The translations under genes were made by a program, and so were the position numbers. Shown here piece after piece: positions 16,871 to 26,657 of a stretch of DNA of 64,000 bases. The notes under the pieces are model-generated. The model saw nothing but the letters and a program-made list of their open reading frames with translations, made no database searches and was not told the origin of the DNA. The stretch comes from Mesorhizobium australicum WSM2073 (GTDB lineage Bacteria > Pseudomonadota > Alphaproteobacteria > Rhizobiales > Rhizobiaceae), in assembly GCF_000230995.2 (NCBI RefSeq), contig NC_019973.1:4540001-4604000 (forward strand), given 5' to 3'. How positions within the stretch are numbered: the first letter of the stretch is position 1; the number at the start of each line of letters is the position of its first letter.

Positions 16871-17842
16871 TTACCAGCGAACCAGAACGGCGCCCCAGGT
16901 GAAGCCGCCGCCCATCGCCTCCAGGAGCACCAGATCTCCCTTCTTGATGCGGCCGTCGGCGACGGCCACCGACAGCGCCAGCGGTACGGAAGCAGCCGAC
17001 GTGTTACCGTGCAAATCGACGGTCACCACCACCTTTTGCTCAGCTATCCCGAGCTTTTTGGCTGAAGCGTCAATAATCCGTTTATTGGCCTGGTGAGGCA
17101 CGAACCAGTCGAGATCGTCGGCGGTAATACCGGCGGCCGAGAAGGTCGCCTCGATGACATCGGTGATCATGCCGACCGCGTGCTTGAAGACCTCGCGTCC
17201 CTCCATGCGCAGATGACCGACAGTGCCCGTCGTCGACGGTCCGCCGTCGACGAAAAGCTTTTCCTTGTGCGAGCCGTCGGAACGCAGGCTGGCCGCCAGG
17301 ACGCCGCGATCGGCGATCGTGCCGGCCCCCTCACCGGCTTCCAGAACGACCGCACCGGCGCCATCGCCGAACAGCACGCAGGTCGAGCGATCGCTCCAGT
17401 CGAGGATGCGTGAGAAGGTCTCCGAGCCTATCACCAGCACGCGCTTTGCAAGGCCACCGCGGATGTAGAGATCGGCTGTCGTCACCGCATAGACGAAACC
17501 CGAGCATACCGCCTGCATGTCGAAGGCAAAACCGTGCTGCATGCCGAGCCGGTTCTGGATCTCGACCGCGGTAGCCGGGAACGTGTTGTTGGGGGTCGAG
17601 GTCGCCAGTACGACCAGATCGATATCGCCCGGGGTCAATCCCGCATCGGCAAGGGCGGCACGCGCCGCGGCCTCGCCCAGCGAAGCCGTCGTCTCGTCAT
17701 CAGCCGCGATATGGCGCTGGCGGATGCCGGTGCGCTGAGCGATCCACTCGTCGGAGGTCTCGACCATACCTTCAAAATCGGCATTCTTCATGATGCGGCG
17801 GGGCAGCGCGGCGCCCGTGCCGCGCACAACTGATCTGATCAA
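16871..17842 (-). CDS. fabH: 3-oxoacyl-ACP synthase III (beta-ketoacyl-ACP synthase III)
   Basis: Condenses acetyl-CoA with malonyl-ACP to start fatty acid synthesis. The 323-residue protein shows the thiolase-fold catalytic triad C113 (QAVCSGF), H250 (VPHQANKRI) and N280 ([10 protein letters not shown]). The C-terminus [18 protein letters not shown] is the canonical end of FabH. It is only nine bases after plsX, so the two are co-transcribed and couple fatty-acid initiation with phospholipid precursor formation. The length is normal for the family. Confidence 0.97.
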   Translation of the reverse strand: MIRSVVRGTGAALPRRIMKNADFEGMVETSDEWIAQRTGIRQRHIAADDETTASLGEAAARAALADAGLTPGDIDLVVLATSTPNNTFPATAVEIQNRLGMQHGFAFDMQAVCSGFVYAVTTADLYIRGGLAKRVLVIGSETFSRILDWSDRSTCVLFGDGAGAVVLEAGEGAGTIADRGVLAASLRSDGSHKEKLFVDGGPSTTGTVGHLRMEGREVFKHAVGMITDVIEATFSAAGITADDLDWFVPHQANKRIIDASAKKLGIAEQKVVVTVDLHGNTSAASVPLALSVAVADGRIKKGDLVLLEAMGGGFTWGAVLVRW

Positions 17843-17851
17843 AATTCTTTC

Positions 17852-18922
17852 CTATTCCCTTGCGTCGGTAACGACGTCGGATTTCCTTGATGTCAGGGCA
17901 TGCGGGTTGCGCGCATGAAACAGGTCGAGGTCGGCCTCGATGCGATCAAGCAGATTGTTGCGCACCATGTCATAGCCGAGTTCGATCGCCGCGGCGAAAC
18001 CGTCCGAGTCGGCACCGCCATGGCTTTTGACGACGATGCCGTTCAGCCCCAGGAAGACGCCGCCATTGGAGCGGCCGACATCCATCTTTTCGCGCAGGCG
18101 GTCGAAGGCGCCCTTGGCGAAGACATAGCCGATCTTGGCCATCAGGGTGCGGCTCATCGCGGCGCGCAGATAGCCAGCTATCTGGCGCGCGGTGCCTTCC
18201 GCCGTCTTGAGAGCAATATTGCCGGCAAAGCCTTCCGTCACGACGACGTCGACCGTGCCCTTGCCGATATCGTCGCCTTCGACAAAGCCATGGTAATTCA
18301 TCGAGGCCATATTGGCTTCGCGCAACATGCGTCCCGCCTCTTTGACCTCTTCCTGGCCCTTGATCTCCTCCACACCGACATTGAGCAGGCCAACCGTGGG
18401 TCGGGCGATGCCGAACACAGAACGCGCCATGCCGGTGCCGAGAATGGCAAAATCAATGAGCTGGTGCGCGTCGGCGCCGATGGTGGCGCCGACGTCCAGA
18501 ACCACGCTTTCGCCGCGCAATGTCGGCCATAATGCCGCGATCGCCGGGCGGTCGATGGTCGCCATGGTGCGCAGGCAGAATTTGGACATCGCCATCAGCG
18601 CACCGGTATTGCCGGCGGAGATGCATGCATCCGCAGCGCCCGACTTTACCGCCTCGACCGCCTTCCACATCGACGATTTCCAGCGGCCATGGCGCAGCGC
18701 CTGGCTCGGCTTGTCATCCATCCTGACCGCGATCTCGCAGTGGAAGAACTCGCTGACCTCGGCCAATTTGGGGAATTTGGCGAGTTCCGGGCGCACCAGT
18801 TCCTCACGTCCGTAGATGACGAAGCGGATGTCGGGACGGCGGGTCGCGACCGTCATGAGCGCCGGAATGACCACGGCTGGTCCGTGATCGCCGCCCATGG
18901 CATCGATGGAAATCCTGATCAC
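17852..18922 (-). CDS. plsX: Phosphate acyltransferase PlsX
   Basis: Converts acyl-ACP to acyl-phosphate for PlsY in phospholipid synthesis, as a peripheral membrane enzyme. The 356-residue protein begins [14 protein letters not shown], the family hallmark. It contains [17 protein letters not shown] and [15 protein letters not shown], all characteristic, and ends with a short extra tail ([16 protein letters not shown]). It is the first gene of plsX-fabH-ihfA-merR and is preceded by 113 bases that separate it from the DUF177 gene. Confidence 0.97.
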   Translation of the reverse strand: MIRISIDAMGGDHGPAVVIPALMTVATRRPDIRFVIYGREELVRPELAKFPKLAEVSEFFHCEIAVRMDDKPSQALRHGRWKSSMWKAVEAVKSGAADACISAGNTGALMAMSKFCLRTMATIDRPAIAALWPTLRGESVVLDVGATIGADAHQLIDFAILGTGMARSVFGIARPTVGLLNVGVEEIKGQEEVKEAGRMLREANMASMNYHGFVEGDDIGKGTVDVVVTEGFAGNIALKTAEGTARQIAGYLRAAMSRTLMAKIGYVFAKGAFDRLREKMDVGRSNGGVFLGLNGIVVKSHGGADSDGFAAAIELGYDMVRNNLLDRIEADLDLFHARNPHALTSRKSDVVTDARE

Positions 18923-19035
18923 GCGGTATTCATCTCACGGTTAGGCGGCAAGTCGTTTTAGTGATCGCAAAGGTTCGGCGAAAATAGCGGTTTTAGGCTG
19001 TCGCACAACCGACTTTTCCGTCGCGAGCGAGGTTT

Positions 19036-19584
19036 TCAGGATTTTCGCAGCAAGGATCGCAGTTTTTGCTGAAATTCATTCTCGGCCGGTCCGGTGTCGT
19101 CATCGGTGCCAATCGAGGCGCCGGGCTTGCGCGGATACGGATCGATGGCCAAGCCGAAGAACTGTTCGGCAAGTGCCCCGACATCGATGGTGTCGCCCGA
19201 AAATGTCTCGGGACTGTCGGGGCCGTCGGCATCGAGCAGGATTTCGCCGCCACCTTCGAATCCCTGCCGTCCGAGTTTGGAGTCCTCGGGCAAGAGCAGC
19301 GCCTCGAACGGCTCTTCAACATGCGCTTCGATGGGGTCGAGCGTGACGATGCAGGCCTGGGTAATGTCCGCCTCGACACGGCCGCTGACCTTAACGCCGT
19401 TGCGCTTCCATGACGTAACCAGCAGTTCGGCGCGATAGGCTTCGACCGACAGCAGCCCATGGGTCTCGGCAAGTGCCGCGCGCTGCGCGGCATCGGCCTC
19501 GATCACAACCGGCAGCCCTTTGTGCGGCAGACGCGCGACATTGGCGAAAAAGGATACCGGACTTTGCATATCCACGTGTTTCAT
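19036..19584 (-). CDS. DUF177 (YceD-like) family protein
   Basis: A 182-residue soluble protein. The central segment SGRVEADITQACIVTLDPIE matches the DUF177 core, in which a conserved cysteine follows a Q/T-x pattern, and EPFEALLLPED continues it. The family is often linked to ribosomal protein L32 and fatty-acid genes, and its E. coli and plant members affect 23S rRNA processing or stability. Here plsX follows it directly, as in other alphaproteobacteria. It starts three bases after the stop of the upstream chaperone gene, forming a tight operon with it. Confidence 0.88.
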   Translation of the reverse strand: MKHVDMQSPVSFFANVARLPHKGLPVVIEADAAQRAALAETHGLLSVEAYRAELLVTSWKRNGVKVSGRVEADITQACIVTLDPIEAHVEEPFEALLLPEDSKLGRQGFEGGGEILLDADGPDSPETFSGDTIDVGALAEQFFGLAIDPYPRKPGASIGTDDDTGPAENEFQQKLRSLLRKS

Positions 19585-19587
19585 CGA

Positions 19588-20130
19588 TCAGCCTCCGTTG
19601 GCTACGGGAAACGCCACAGTGCCGGCAACGATCGATTCGGTCGGCTGCGCACTCAGTTGCCGGCTGGCGTCGGCGACATACCCGGCCAAACGTGACGCTT
19701 CCGGCCAGCCGCCGGCGTCGGGACGGACATTGCGGGCAAGTGCCGCGGTCAGACCGTCATGGTCGTTTCGTTCCAGCGCATCATCATAGGCGGCGGTGCG
19801 GCCATAGAACATCTTCGCCAGCTTCTTCATGCGTTTTGGCACACCCACGTCACCAATGCCCAGTTCCCGCAGCGAATGATCGACGTCGAGAAAGAATTCG
19901 TCGATCAGCACCTGCGCGATCTCCTGCGCCACACCGTCCTCGCCGCGCAAGCGGTGCTGGACCAGGAACATGTGCAGCGAAAGCATCTCGAAACGGCCAA
20001 GCGGCGTGTCCGGCACATTCCAGTGGGAATAAAAAACGGTCTGCCGCGCCGCCGCCACGATTTGTGCGTAAAGCGCGTCGGTGATGGCGCGGTTGGCGTG
20101 GCGTTCGCGGCCAAAAAGGCGCTGGAACAT
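19588..20130 (-). CDS. Ubiquinol-cytochrome c chaperone family protein (CBP3-like)
   Basis: A 180-residue protein of the ubiquinol-cyt_C_chap family, related to yeast CBP3, which assists cytochrome b / bc1 assembly. Signature segments are YSHWNVPDTPLGRFEMLSLH, HRLRGEDGVAQEIAQVLIDE and the GDVGVPKRMKKLAKMFYGR helix, the most conserved part of the family. The start is taken at MFQRLFGRE (20130), since earlier in-frame residues read through the divergent bamE region. It heads the transcript running into DUF177 and is divergent from bamE, with 114 bases between starts. Confidence 0.9.
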   Translation of the reverse strand: MFQRLFGRERHANRAITDALYAQIVAAARQTVFYSHWNVPDTPLGRFEMLSLHMFLVQHRLRGEDGVAQEIAQVLIDEFFLDVDHSLRELGIGDVGVPKRMKKLAKMFYGRTAAYDDALERNDHDGLTAALARNVRPDAGGWPEASRLAGYVADASRQLSAQPTESIVAGTVAFPVANGG

Positions 20131-20244
20131 GGGGATGGTCTCCGGGGACCGTTTGTTGAATTGGCCTTGTTGCATCGGCAAGCAAGCTGGTTTACCGGTT
20201 TTGCGGCCCAGCGCAAGTTGCGGCGATATAATGGAGAATTGTTG

Positions 20245-20760
20245 TTGCGCGCGCTGAATTTCAAGTCGGGTTTCAATTCCAGGGCTGCCGGCGCGATCTC
20301 GCTGCTGGCTATCGTAGCGGCGCTGTCGGCATGCCACACCAACAAGATGATCGGCGACCTCAGTCCGAGCGAGACGTTCACGCAAGGCTATGTCCTCGAT
20401 CAGCAGGCGATCGATTCCGTGCCGGTCGGTTCCAGCCGCGAGCAGGTGCTCCTTGCACTCGGCACGCCGTCGACCACGGCGACTTTCGACAATGAGGCGT
20501 TTTACTATATTTCGCAGACGCGCAAGCGCTACGTCGCGTTCGACAAGCCGAGGCTGGTCGACCAGAAAGTGCTGGCGGTCTATTTCGGCCCGGACAGCCG
20601 CGTCACCCAGATCGCCAATTACGGCTTGAAGGACGGCAAGATCTTCGACTTCATTTCGCGCACCACGCCAACCGGCGGCAAGGACCAGAACTTCCTCAGC
20701 CAGATCATCAACGGCGCCAGCAAGCTGGCGCCCGGCATTCCCGGCGGCGGCACCCCCTGA
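20245..20760 (+). CDS. bamE: Outer membrane protein assembly factor BamE (SmpA/OmlA lipoprotein)
   Basis: A 171-residue lipoprotein of the BAM complex that inserts beta-barrel proteins in the outer membrane. The signal peptide ends with the lipobox LSAC (AALSACHTNK). The SmpA/OmlA domain shows VPVGSSREQVLLALGTPSTT, then FYYISQTRK and VLAVYFGPDSRVTQIANYGL, the typical BamE strand order. No ATG is available at the right place: three TTG codons in a row follow GGAG (20233-20236), and 20245 gives eight-base spacing. The C-terminal extension ASKLAPGIPGGGTP is alphaproteobacterial. A strong bidirectional-type terminator follows. Confidence 0.9.
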   Translation: MRALNFKSGFNSRAAGAISLLAIVAALSACHTNKMIGDLSPSETFTQGYVLDQQAIDSVPVGSSREQVLLALGTPSTTATFDNEAFYYISQTRKRYVAFDKPRLVDQKVLAVYFGPDSRVTQIANYGLKDGKIFDFISRTTPTGGKDQNFLSQIINGASKLAPGIPGGGTP

Positions 20761-20813
20761 TCCCTAGAATCCTGCTTCCCTGACTTTGGGGAACAGAAAT
20801 GTCTCAGGCGACC

Positions 20814-20845
20814 AAAAACCCGTGGGAGCGATCCCACGGGTTTTT
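20814..20845 (+). terminator. Rho-independent terminator after bamE
   Basis: ACCCGTGGGA pairs with TCCCACGGGT around the loop GCGA, with a run of A on one side and TTTTT on the other. It lies about 54 bases after the bamE stop and before the cupin gene. Confidence 0.9.
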
Positions 20846-20914
20846 GTTAACGGGGCCCGGCTTGCCAGTGATGGGGCAAACCCATATCAAACCGTCAGGC
20901 TGGGGGATTTGGAC

Positions 20915-21460
20915 ATGAGCAGTGACGACCATGCGATGCCGGTTGGCTGGATGGCGACCGGGACACCCGACCGGCAGACGGTGACATCAGACTGGCTTGC
21001 CATCGATCCGCCGTCGATCGATGGCGTCACAATCAAGGAAATCAGGCCGGTCGCTACATCCAACGGCTATCTGACCGAGGTCTTTCGGGATGAGTGGGGA
21101 CTTGATCCATCGCCTGTCGGCCAGGTGTTTCAACGCACGATGTATCCAGGCGCGGTAACCGGCTGGCATGCGCACAGGGTGACGCTGGATCGGCTCTTCT
21201 GCTGTGCCGGCAGCGTCCGCATATCGCTCTATGACGGCCGGAAGGCTTCGCCCAGTTTCGGCACGGTGTGGCACAAGATACTCGGCGCGTTGCGGCCGGC
21301 GATCGTCATAATCCCGCCAGGCGTGTGGCACGGCGTGACGGCGCTCGGGCCGGAGATCGCCCTGCTGCTCAATCTCGTCGACAAGGCCTATGCCTACGAC
21401 GCGCCCGACCATTGGCGCCTGCCACCGGACACCGAACAAATCCCCTACAAGCTGGTGTAG
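20915..21460 (+). CDS. dTDP-4-dehydrorhamnose 3,5-epimerase-like cupin
   Basis: A 181-residue RmlC-like jelly-roll protein. It contains EVFRDEWGL, the FQRTMYPGAVTGWHAHR segment with the cupin histidines, DRLFCCAGSVRISLYDGRK, and IIPPGVWHGVTALGPE. The usual RmlC motif order (R-x-x-x-x-P-G-x-x-x-G-x-H-x-H) is present with WHAHR in place of HYQ-type residues. Catalysis as a true epimerase is therefore uncertain; it may be a sugar ketoisomerase-type or sugar-binding cupin. GGGGGA eight bases before ATG 20915 gives the start. The stop is two bases from the next gene's start, so it is co-transcribed with the GT2 and probably works on the same saccharide. Confidence 0.8.
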   Translation: MSSDDHAMPVGWMATGTPDRQTVTSDWLAIDPPSIDGVTIKEIRPVATSNGYLTEVFRDEWGLDPSPVGQVFQRTMYPGAVTGWHAHRVTLDRLFCCAGSVRISLYDGRKASPSFGTVWHKILGALRPAIVIIPPGVWHGVTALGPEIALLLNLVDKAYAYDAPDHWRLPPDTEQIPYKLV

Positions 21461-21461
21461 C

Positions 21462-22460
21462 GTGGAAGGATCGCGCTTGTTCGATGCAACAGGGCAGCGC
21501 GTGCCGCTCGTCTCGGTGGTGATCGCCACCCACAATCGTCCCGCAGCCTTGCGACAGACGCTGTTCAGCGTCTTGCGCCAGACCCTGCAGGATTTTGAAA
21601 TTCTGGTGATCGGCGACGACTGTCGCCCTGAGACACCGGCGATCATCGCCGAATTCGGCGATCCGCGCATCTTCTATATCGACCTGCCCGTCAATTTCGG
21701 CGAGCAATCCGGCCCCAATAATATCGGTTTTGCCAGGGCGCGCGGCCGGCTTGTCGCCGTGCTCAATCACGACGACCTCTGGTTTCCGGATCATCTGGCG
21801 GCAACCACGGGATGGATCGATGCGACCGGCGCGGATGTCGTCATCGCTCGTGGCGCCATCATCGAACCGGTGCGGACGAGAGACGATGCTCTCAAGACCT
21901 CGATTTACGGAATGGGCAAAGACGGTTTTTACGATCCCGTCGTCACGGCCGGATACGGATCGGCACAGGTGGTCAGGCGGGCGTCGCTGGACTGGCTCGG
22001 CCCCTGGCGGCCTGCCAGCGAATGCTCATGCGAAAGTTCGCAGGACTGGCTCTTCCGGGCCTGGCGAAAGGGAGCCGTGATCGCGACCATGCCGCACCTG
22101 ACGGTGCTGAGTATCTTCTCCGGCCAGCGCAGCGGCAGTTATCTTGATGACACGGCAATGGAGCAGGAGGAACTCATCGACCGCATGCGCATACCGGACG
22201 ACCTGCGTGTCAAGGTTCTTGCCGCAGCGGCGGTGCCGTCTCGCCTGAAGAAATCCAGTTATCTGAAACGAAGAGTTTGGGCTGCATGCGGCATTCATCC
22301 GAGATCCGTCGAGTTTCGCCGCAAATACCAACGCGGTGCTTTTGTCTCCATGCTTCGAAAGGTACGCGGCCTGCCGCCCATGCCTGAACGGGAGCCGACC
22401 GTGGATGATCTGTTGGCTATGTACCGCAGAGGCAGCAAGCGGGAAGAAACCGGAGAATAG
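21462..22460 (+). CDS. Glycosyltransferase family 2 (GT-A fold)
   Basis: A 332-residue enzyme. The GT2 core is VPLVSVVIATHNRPAALRQT at the start, the ILVIGDDCRPE strand, and the metal-binding DxD-type motif NHDDLWF. It lacks membrane spans. It starts at GTG 21462, two bases after the cupin stop; no strong ribosome site is seen, fitting translational coupling. Substrate is unknown. Possible targets are the EPS repeat unit or LPS core. A symmetrical terminator separates it from hppA, which is convergent. Confidence 0.85.
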   Translation: MEGSRLFDATGQRVPLVSVVIATHNRPAALRQTLFSVLRQTLQDFEILVIGDDCRPETPAIIAEFGDPRIFYIDLPVNFGEQSGPNNIGFARARGRLVAVLNHDDLWFPDHLAATTGWIDATGADVVIARGAIIEPVRTRDDALKTSIYGMGKDGFYDPVVTAGYGSAQVVRRASLDWLGPWRPASECSCESSQDWLFRAWRKGAVIATMPHLTVLSIFSGQRSGSYLDDTAMEQEELIDRMRIPDDLRVKVLAAAAVPSRLKKSSYLKRRVWAACGIHPRSVEFRRKYQRGAFVSMLRKVRGLPPMPEREPTVDDLLAMYRRGSKREETGE

Positions 22461-22517
22461 CGGCTGTCGCGCACGCGGCGCCCAGATGCCGGACCAAGCG
22501 ACCAGTCAGCTGACATG

Positions 22518-22553
22518 AAAAAACCCGCGGGGATCGCTCCCCGCGGGTTTTTT
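22518..22553. terminator. Bidirectional terminator between GT2 and hppA
   Basis: AAAAAACCCGCGGGGA at 22518-22533 is the exact reverse complement of TCCCCGCGGGTTTTTT at 22538-22553, with loop TCGC. The A and T runs on both sides allow termination of both converging transcripts. Confidence 0.92.
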
Positions 22554-22566
22554 CAACTGCTCCCGC

Positions 22567-24708
22567 TCAGCCGTGCGCGAGCACGGCCAGCAACAGGAGC
22601 GCTACGATGTTGGTGATCTTGATCGCCGGGTTGACCGCCGGGCCGGCGGTGTCCTTGTAGGGATCACCGACGGTGTCGCCGGTCACCGAAGCCTTGTGTG
22701 CCTCGGAGCCCTTGAGGTGCTTGACGCCGTCCTTGTCGGTGAACCCGTCCTCGAATGACTTCTTGGCGTTGTCCCAGGCGCCGCCGCCCGAGGTCATCGA
22801 GATGGCGACAAACAGGCCATTGACGATGACGCCGAGCAGCGAGGCGCCGAGCGCTGCGAAGGCGGACGCCTTCGAGCCCGAGATCAGCAGCACGCCGAAA
22901 TAGACGACGAGCGGCGCCAGCACAGGCAGCAGCGACGGGATGATCATCTCCCGGATCGCCGCCTTGGTCAGGAGATCGACCGCGCGCGCATAGTTCGGCT
23001 TCGAGGTGCCGGCCATGATGCCCGGATCCTCGCGGAACTGCTTGCGCACCTCCTCGACGATGGCGCCCGCCGCGCGGCCGACCGCCGTCATGGCGATGCC
23101 GCCGAACAGATACGGGATCAGGCCACCGAAGATCAGGCCGGCGACGACGTAAGGGTTGGAGAGATCGAAGGAGATTTCGCCCATGCCCTGGAAGTAGGGA
23201 TATTTGTCGCCATTGGCGGCAAAGAACTTCAGGTCGTTCGAGTAGGCTGCGAACAGCACCAGCGCGCCGAGGCCGGCCGAACCGATGGCGTAGCCCTTGG
23301 TCACCGCCTTGGTGGTGTTGCCGACGGCGTCGAGCGCATCGGTGGAGTGGCGCACTTCCTTGGGAAGGCCCGCCATTTCGGCAATGCCGCCGGCATTGTC
23401 GGTGACCGGACCGAAGGCGTCGAGCGCCACGATCATGCCGGCGAGGCCGAGCATGGTGGTGACGGCGATCGCCGTGCCGAACAAGCCGCCGAGCTGGTAG
23501 GTGGCGATGATGCCGCCGACGATGACGATTGCCGGCAGTGCCGTCGATTCCAGCGAGACCGCGAGGCCCTGGATGACGTTGGTGCCGTGGCCGGTCACCG
23601 ACGCCTGGGCGATGGAGTTGACCGGGCGCTTGTTGGTGCCGGTGTAGTACTCGGTGATCACCACGATCAACCCGGTCACCACGAGGCCGATCAGGCCACA
23701 GATGAACAGGTTCTTGCCGGTGATCGTCATGCCGGCGACGGTGCCGACCTCGCCCCAGCCGAGCGTGGCCGAGGTGGCGACGCCGAGGCCGACGATCGAC
23801 AGCAGACCGGTCACGATCAGGCCCTTGTAGAGCGCGCCCATGATCGAGCCGTTGGAGCCGAGCTTGACGAAGAAGGTGCCGACGATCGAGGTCAGGATGC
23901 AGGCGCCGCAGATGGCGAGCGGATACAGCATCGCCGCACCGAGGACAGCGGTGCCACCGAAGAAAATGGCGGCGAGAACCATGGTGGCGACAACCGTCAC
24001 CGCATAGGTTTCGAACAGGTCGGCGGCCATGCCGGCGCAATCGCCGACATTGTCGCCGACATTGTCGGCGATGGTGGCCGGGTTGCGCGGATCATCCTCC
24101 GGAATACCGGCTTCGACCTTGCCGACCAGATCGCCGCCGACATCGGCACCCTTGGTGAAGATGCCGCCGCCGAGACGGGCGAAGATCGAGATCAGCGAGG
24201 CGCCGAAGCCGAGCGAGACCAACGAATCGATGACGATACGATCGTTGGGCTGAAGACCCATGAAATGGGTCAGGACGAGATAATAGATGGAGACGCCCAG
24301 CAGAGCGAGGCCGGCCACCAGCATGCCGGTGATGGCACCCGACTTGAAAGCGATGTCGAGGCCGGCGGCGAGGCTGTTGGAAGCCGCTTGCGCGGTGCGT
24401 ACATTGGCCCGCACCGAAACATGCATGCCAATGAAGCCGGCGGCACCCGACAGAACGGCGCCGATCAGGAAGCCGATGGCGGCGGTGATCGAAAGCAGCC
24501 ACCAGGCGAGCACGAGCACGACCACGCCGACGATGGCGATGGTGGTGTATTGGCGCGCCAGATAGGCCTGGGCGCCTTCGCGGATGGCGGCGGAGATTTC
24601 CTGCATGCGTGCATTGCCCTGATCGGCCGCGAGGACCGAACGTGTCGCCCAGATGGCGTATAGGATTGAAAGCAGGCCGCAGGCGATGACGGCGGAAATA
24701 ATGGTCAT
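22567..24708 (-). CDS. hppA: K+-insensitive membrane H+-translocating pyrophosphatase
   Basis: Couples PPi hydrolysis to proton pumping across the inner or acidocalcisome-like membrane. The 713-residue protein has about 16 spans. Catalytic signatures include [20 protein letters not shown] (with DVGGDLVGK), [18 protein letters not shown] and, near the end, [18 protein letters not shown]. At the K+-selectivity site the sequence is [10 protein letters not shown], with Lys and Thr in the positions that are Ala in K+-dependent enzymes, so it should be K+-independent. It is monocistronic, with about 260 bases upstream before the next gene. In rhizobia it supports survival under acid or energy stress; its regulation is not visible here. 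Confidence 0.97.
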   Translation of the reverse strand: MTIISAVIACGLLSILYAIWATRSVLAADQGNARMQEISAAIREGAQAYLARQYTTIAIVGVVVLVLAWWLLSITAAIGFLIGAVLSGAAGFIGMHVSVRANVRTAQAASNSLAAGLDIAFKSGAITGMLVAGLALLGVSIYYLVLTHFMGLQPNDRIVIDSLVSLGFGASLISIFARLGGGIFTKGADVGGDLVGKVEAGIPEDDPRNPATIADNVGDNVGDCAGMAADLFETYAVTVVATMVLAAIFFGGTAVLGAAMLYPLAICGACILTSIVGTFFVKLGSNGSIMGALYKGLIVTGLLSIVGLGVATSATLGWGEVGTVAGMTITGKNLFICGLIGLVVTGLIVVITEYYTGTNKRPVNSIAQASVTGHGTNVIQGLAVSLESTALPAIVIVGGIIATYQLGGLFGTAIAVTTMLGLAGMIVALDAFGPVTDNAGGIAEMAGLPKEVRHSTDALDAVGNTTKAVTKGYAIGSAGLGALVLFAAYSNDLKFFAANGDKYPYFQGMGEISFDLSNPYVVAGLIFGGLIPYLFGGIAMTAVGRAAGAIVEEVRKQFREDPGIMAGTSKPNYARAVDLLTKAAIREMIIPSLLPVLAPLVVYFGVLLISGSKASAFAALGASLLGVIVNGLFVAISMTSGGGAWDNAKKSFEDGFTDKDGVKHLKGSEAHKASVTGDTVGDPYKDTAGPAVNPAIKITNIVALLLLAVLAHG

Positions 24709-24972
24709 TGCCGAATTTTCCTCGATTGTTGGCCCAAAAGAACCCCTCCCTGGGCCGTTGAGACAAAGACCGGATTCCGCGCGCGGAATCCACCTCTTCG
24801 CATCGGTGTATGCGAAACAGGGCCGCGAACGTCAAGATATTGTTCGGTTTTTGCCCGGCTTTCGCCCAAAAGACAAAACCCGCGACGGCAGAGCCGAAAG
24901 GGCCTTCGATTTAGATCGATTGAAATCACGCTAGGGAACCATCCAGGGCAAGACCTCCGGTCTCCCCGAGGA

Positions 24973-25722
24973 TCATTCCGCTTCGCGGCCCATCCGGCGC
25001 GCCGTATAGCGCTCTACCGCCGACAGTCCGTCATAGATCAGCACGGCAAGGGCCGCCACGATCAGGCCGCCCTGCAGGATGAAGGCGAGATTGTTGGATA
25101 GCAGGCCGGCGATGATCACCTCGCCGAGTGTCTTGGCGGCCACCGTCGAGCCGATGGTGGCCGTGGCCAGGCTGATCACCACGGAGAGCCTTATGCCGCC
25201 AAGGATGATCGGTGCACTGAGCGGCAACTCGACCTTGGTGAGCCTTTGCCAGCCGGTCATGCCGGCGCCACGCGCCGCCTCGACGACGTTAGCCGGCAGC
25301 GTCGTCAACCCGGTCAGTGCGTTCTCGAAGATCGGCAGCAGTCCATAGAGAAACAGCGCGATCAGCGTCGGCTTCTCGCCGAAGCCGACTGCCGGCACGG
25401 CGAGCGCCAGCACCGCCACGGGCGGAAAGGTCTGGCCGATGTTGACCAGGCTGCGCGACAACGGCAGAAATTCGACGCCAGCCGGCCGGGTGACGAGGAT
25501 GGCGAGCGCCACCGCGACGATGGTGGCCGCGACGGTCGCGATCAACACGGTGCGCAGATGCAGCAGCGTCAGCGTCAGCAGGCTGCCCTGATTGTAGATT
25601 ACGGGAGCGTTGTTTTCGGTCAGCGGCTTCAGCAACGGCTCGAACCACCCCGGACTGGTGATGAAGGCAACAAGCAACACCACCAGCGCAAGCCTGAGCA
25701 GCAGCGGCAGCCAGGCCTTCAT
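24973..25722 (-). CDS. yehW: Osmoprotectant ABC transporter permease (YehW type)
   Basis: A 249-residue inner-membrane permease with about six spans and the binding-protein-dependent transport motif EAARGAGMTGWQRLTKVELP, the EAA loop that contacts the ATPase. An early periplasmic segment (EPLLKPLTENNAPVIYNQGS) is typical of the smaller OsmU permease. Its start overlaps the ATP-binding gene's stop by four bases. With the next three genes it matches the order and lengths of yehZYXW (substrate protein, large permease, ATPase, small permease), an importer of glycine betaine or choline-O-sulfate type solutes. Substrate specificity cannot be read from the sequence. Confidence 0.85.
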   Translation of the reverse strand: MKAWLPLLLRLALVVLLVAFITSPGWFEPLLKPLTENNAPVIYNQGSLLTLTLLHLRTVLIATVAATIVAVALAILVTRPAGVEFLPLSRSLVNIGQTFPPVAVLALAVPAVGFGEKPTLIALFLYGLLPIFENALTGLTTLPANVVEAARGAGMTGWQRLTKVELPLSAPIILGGIRLSVVISLATATIGSTVAAKTLGEVIIAGLLSNNLAFILQGGLIVAALAVLIYDGLSAVERYTARRMGREAE

Positions 25723-26657
25723 GCCGGCCTCGCCGCGCGCTTGACCAGTCCGTCCACGGTAACGCGGCCGATCGGCTGGCCGTCGGCACCCTTCACCGGC
25801 AGCGCCGGCCTGCCGGACCAGAGAAGTTCCGCGAGCGCGTCACGCTGGCTGGCGTCACCGGGGATCGCCTCGCCTTCGGCACCGCCCTGCTCCACCGCAT
25901 CGCGTACCCGCCCCAGCGACAGCAGCCTGAATGGTTTTTCGCTGGCTCCGACCAGGGTTTCGACAAAGCTGCTGGCCGGGTTCGCCAGGATCTCCGCCGG
26001 CCTTGCATATTGCACGAGCTTGCCGGCATCCATCACCGCGATCTTGTCCCCCATGTGCACGGCCTCCTCCATGTCATGAGTGACGAGGATGATGGTGGTG
26101 CCGAAGCGCTTCTGGATTGCCAGCAGATCTTCTTGCGCCTTGGTACGGATGATCGGGTCGAGTGCGCCGAACGGCTCGTCCATCAACAGCACGTTGGGTT
26201 CGGCGGCGAGCGCGCGGGCAACGCCGACGCGCTGCTGCTGGCCGCCGGACAGTTCATGCGGGTAGCGCGGCCCAAATTCCTGGGGGTCGAGTTGGTAGAG
26301 CGTCATCAGCTCGTCGACGCGGGACTTGATGCGTGCGTTGTCCCAGCCAAGCAGCACCGGCACGGTAGCGATGTTCTGCGCCACCGTGCGATGCGGAAAC
26401 AGGCCGTGGCCCTGGATGGCGTAGCCGATGCTGCGGCGCAGTTCGTACCCCGGCACCGATCGATTGTCGGCACCATCGAGCTTGATGACGCCGGCGGTTG
26501 GTTCGACCAGCCGGTTGATCATGCGCAGCAGAGTCGTCTTGCCGGAGCCCGAGGTGCCGACAATGACACAGACCGTGCGCGGCTCGACGACCATCGAGAC
26601 GTCGTCGACGACAGTGGTCGCGTCATAGCGCTTGGTGATGCCTTCGATTTCGATCAT
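25719..26657 (-). CDS. yehX: Osmoprotectant ABC transporter ATP-binding protein (YehX type)
   Basis: A 312-residue ATPase. Walker A is GTSGSGKTT, the Q-loop lies near YAIQGHGLFPH, the signature is LSGGQQQRV, Walker B is LLMDEPFGALD and the switch is THDMEEA. After the nucleotide domain is a short C-terminal segment (LPVKGADGQPIGRVTVDGLV) resembling a single CBS half, shorter than the paired CBS domains of ProV/OpuA. Overlaps of four bases with the genes on both sides indicate tight translational coupling. It energises both permeases of the operon. Confidence 0.9.
   Translation of the reverse strand: MIEIEGITKRYDATTVVDDVSMVVEPRTVCVIVGTSGSGKTTLLRMINRLVEPTAGVIKLDGADNRSVPGYELRRSIGYAIQGHGLFPHRTVAQNIATVPVLLGWDNARIKSRVDELMTLYQLDPQEFGPRYPHELSGGQQQRVGVARALAAEPNVLLMDEPFGALDPIIRTKAQEDLLAIQKRFGTTIILVTHDMEEAVHMGDKIAVMDAGKLVQYARPAEILANPASSFVETLVGASEKPFRLLSLGRVRDAVEQGGAEGEAIPGDASQRDALAELLWSGRPALPVKGADGQPIGRVTVDGLVKRAARPA

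Noticed and set aside
23347..24663. A 438-codon plus-strand frame over hppA
   Set aside because: Antisense shadow of hppA, rich in Asp/Gly/Arg/His repeats caused by codon bias.
24911..24924. TTAGATCGATTGAA upstream of hppA resembling the LacI operator
   Set aside because: Two mismatches to the 14-mer and far from the hppA start (about 200 bases). A match this loose is expected by chance.
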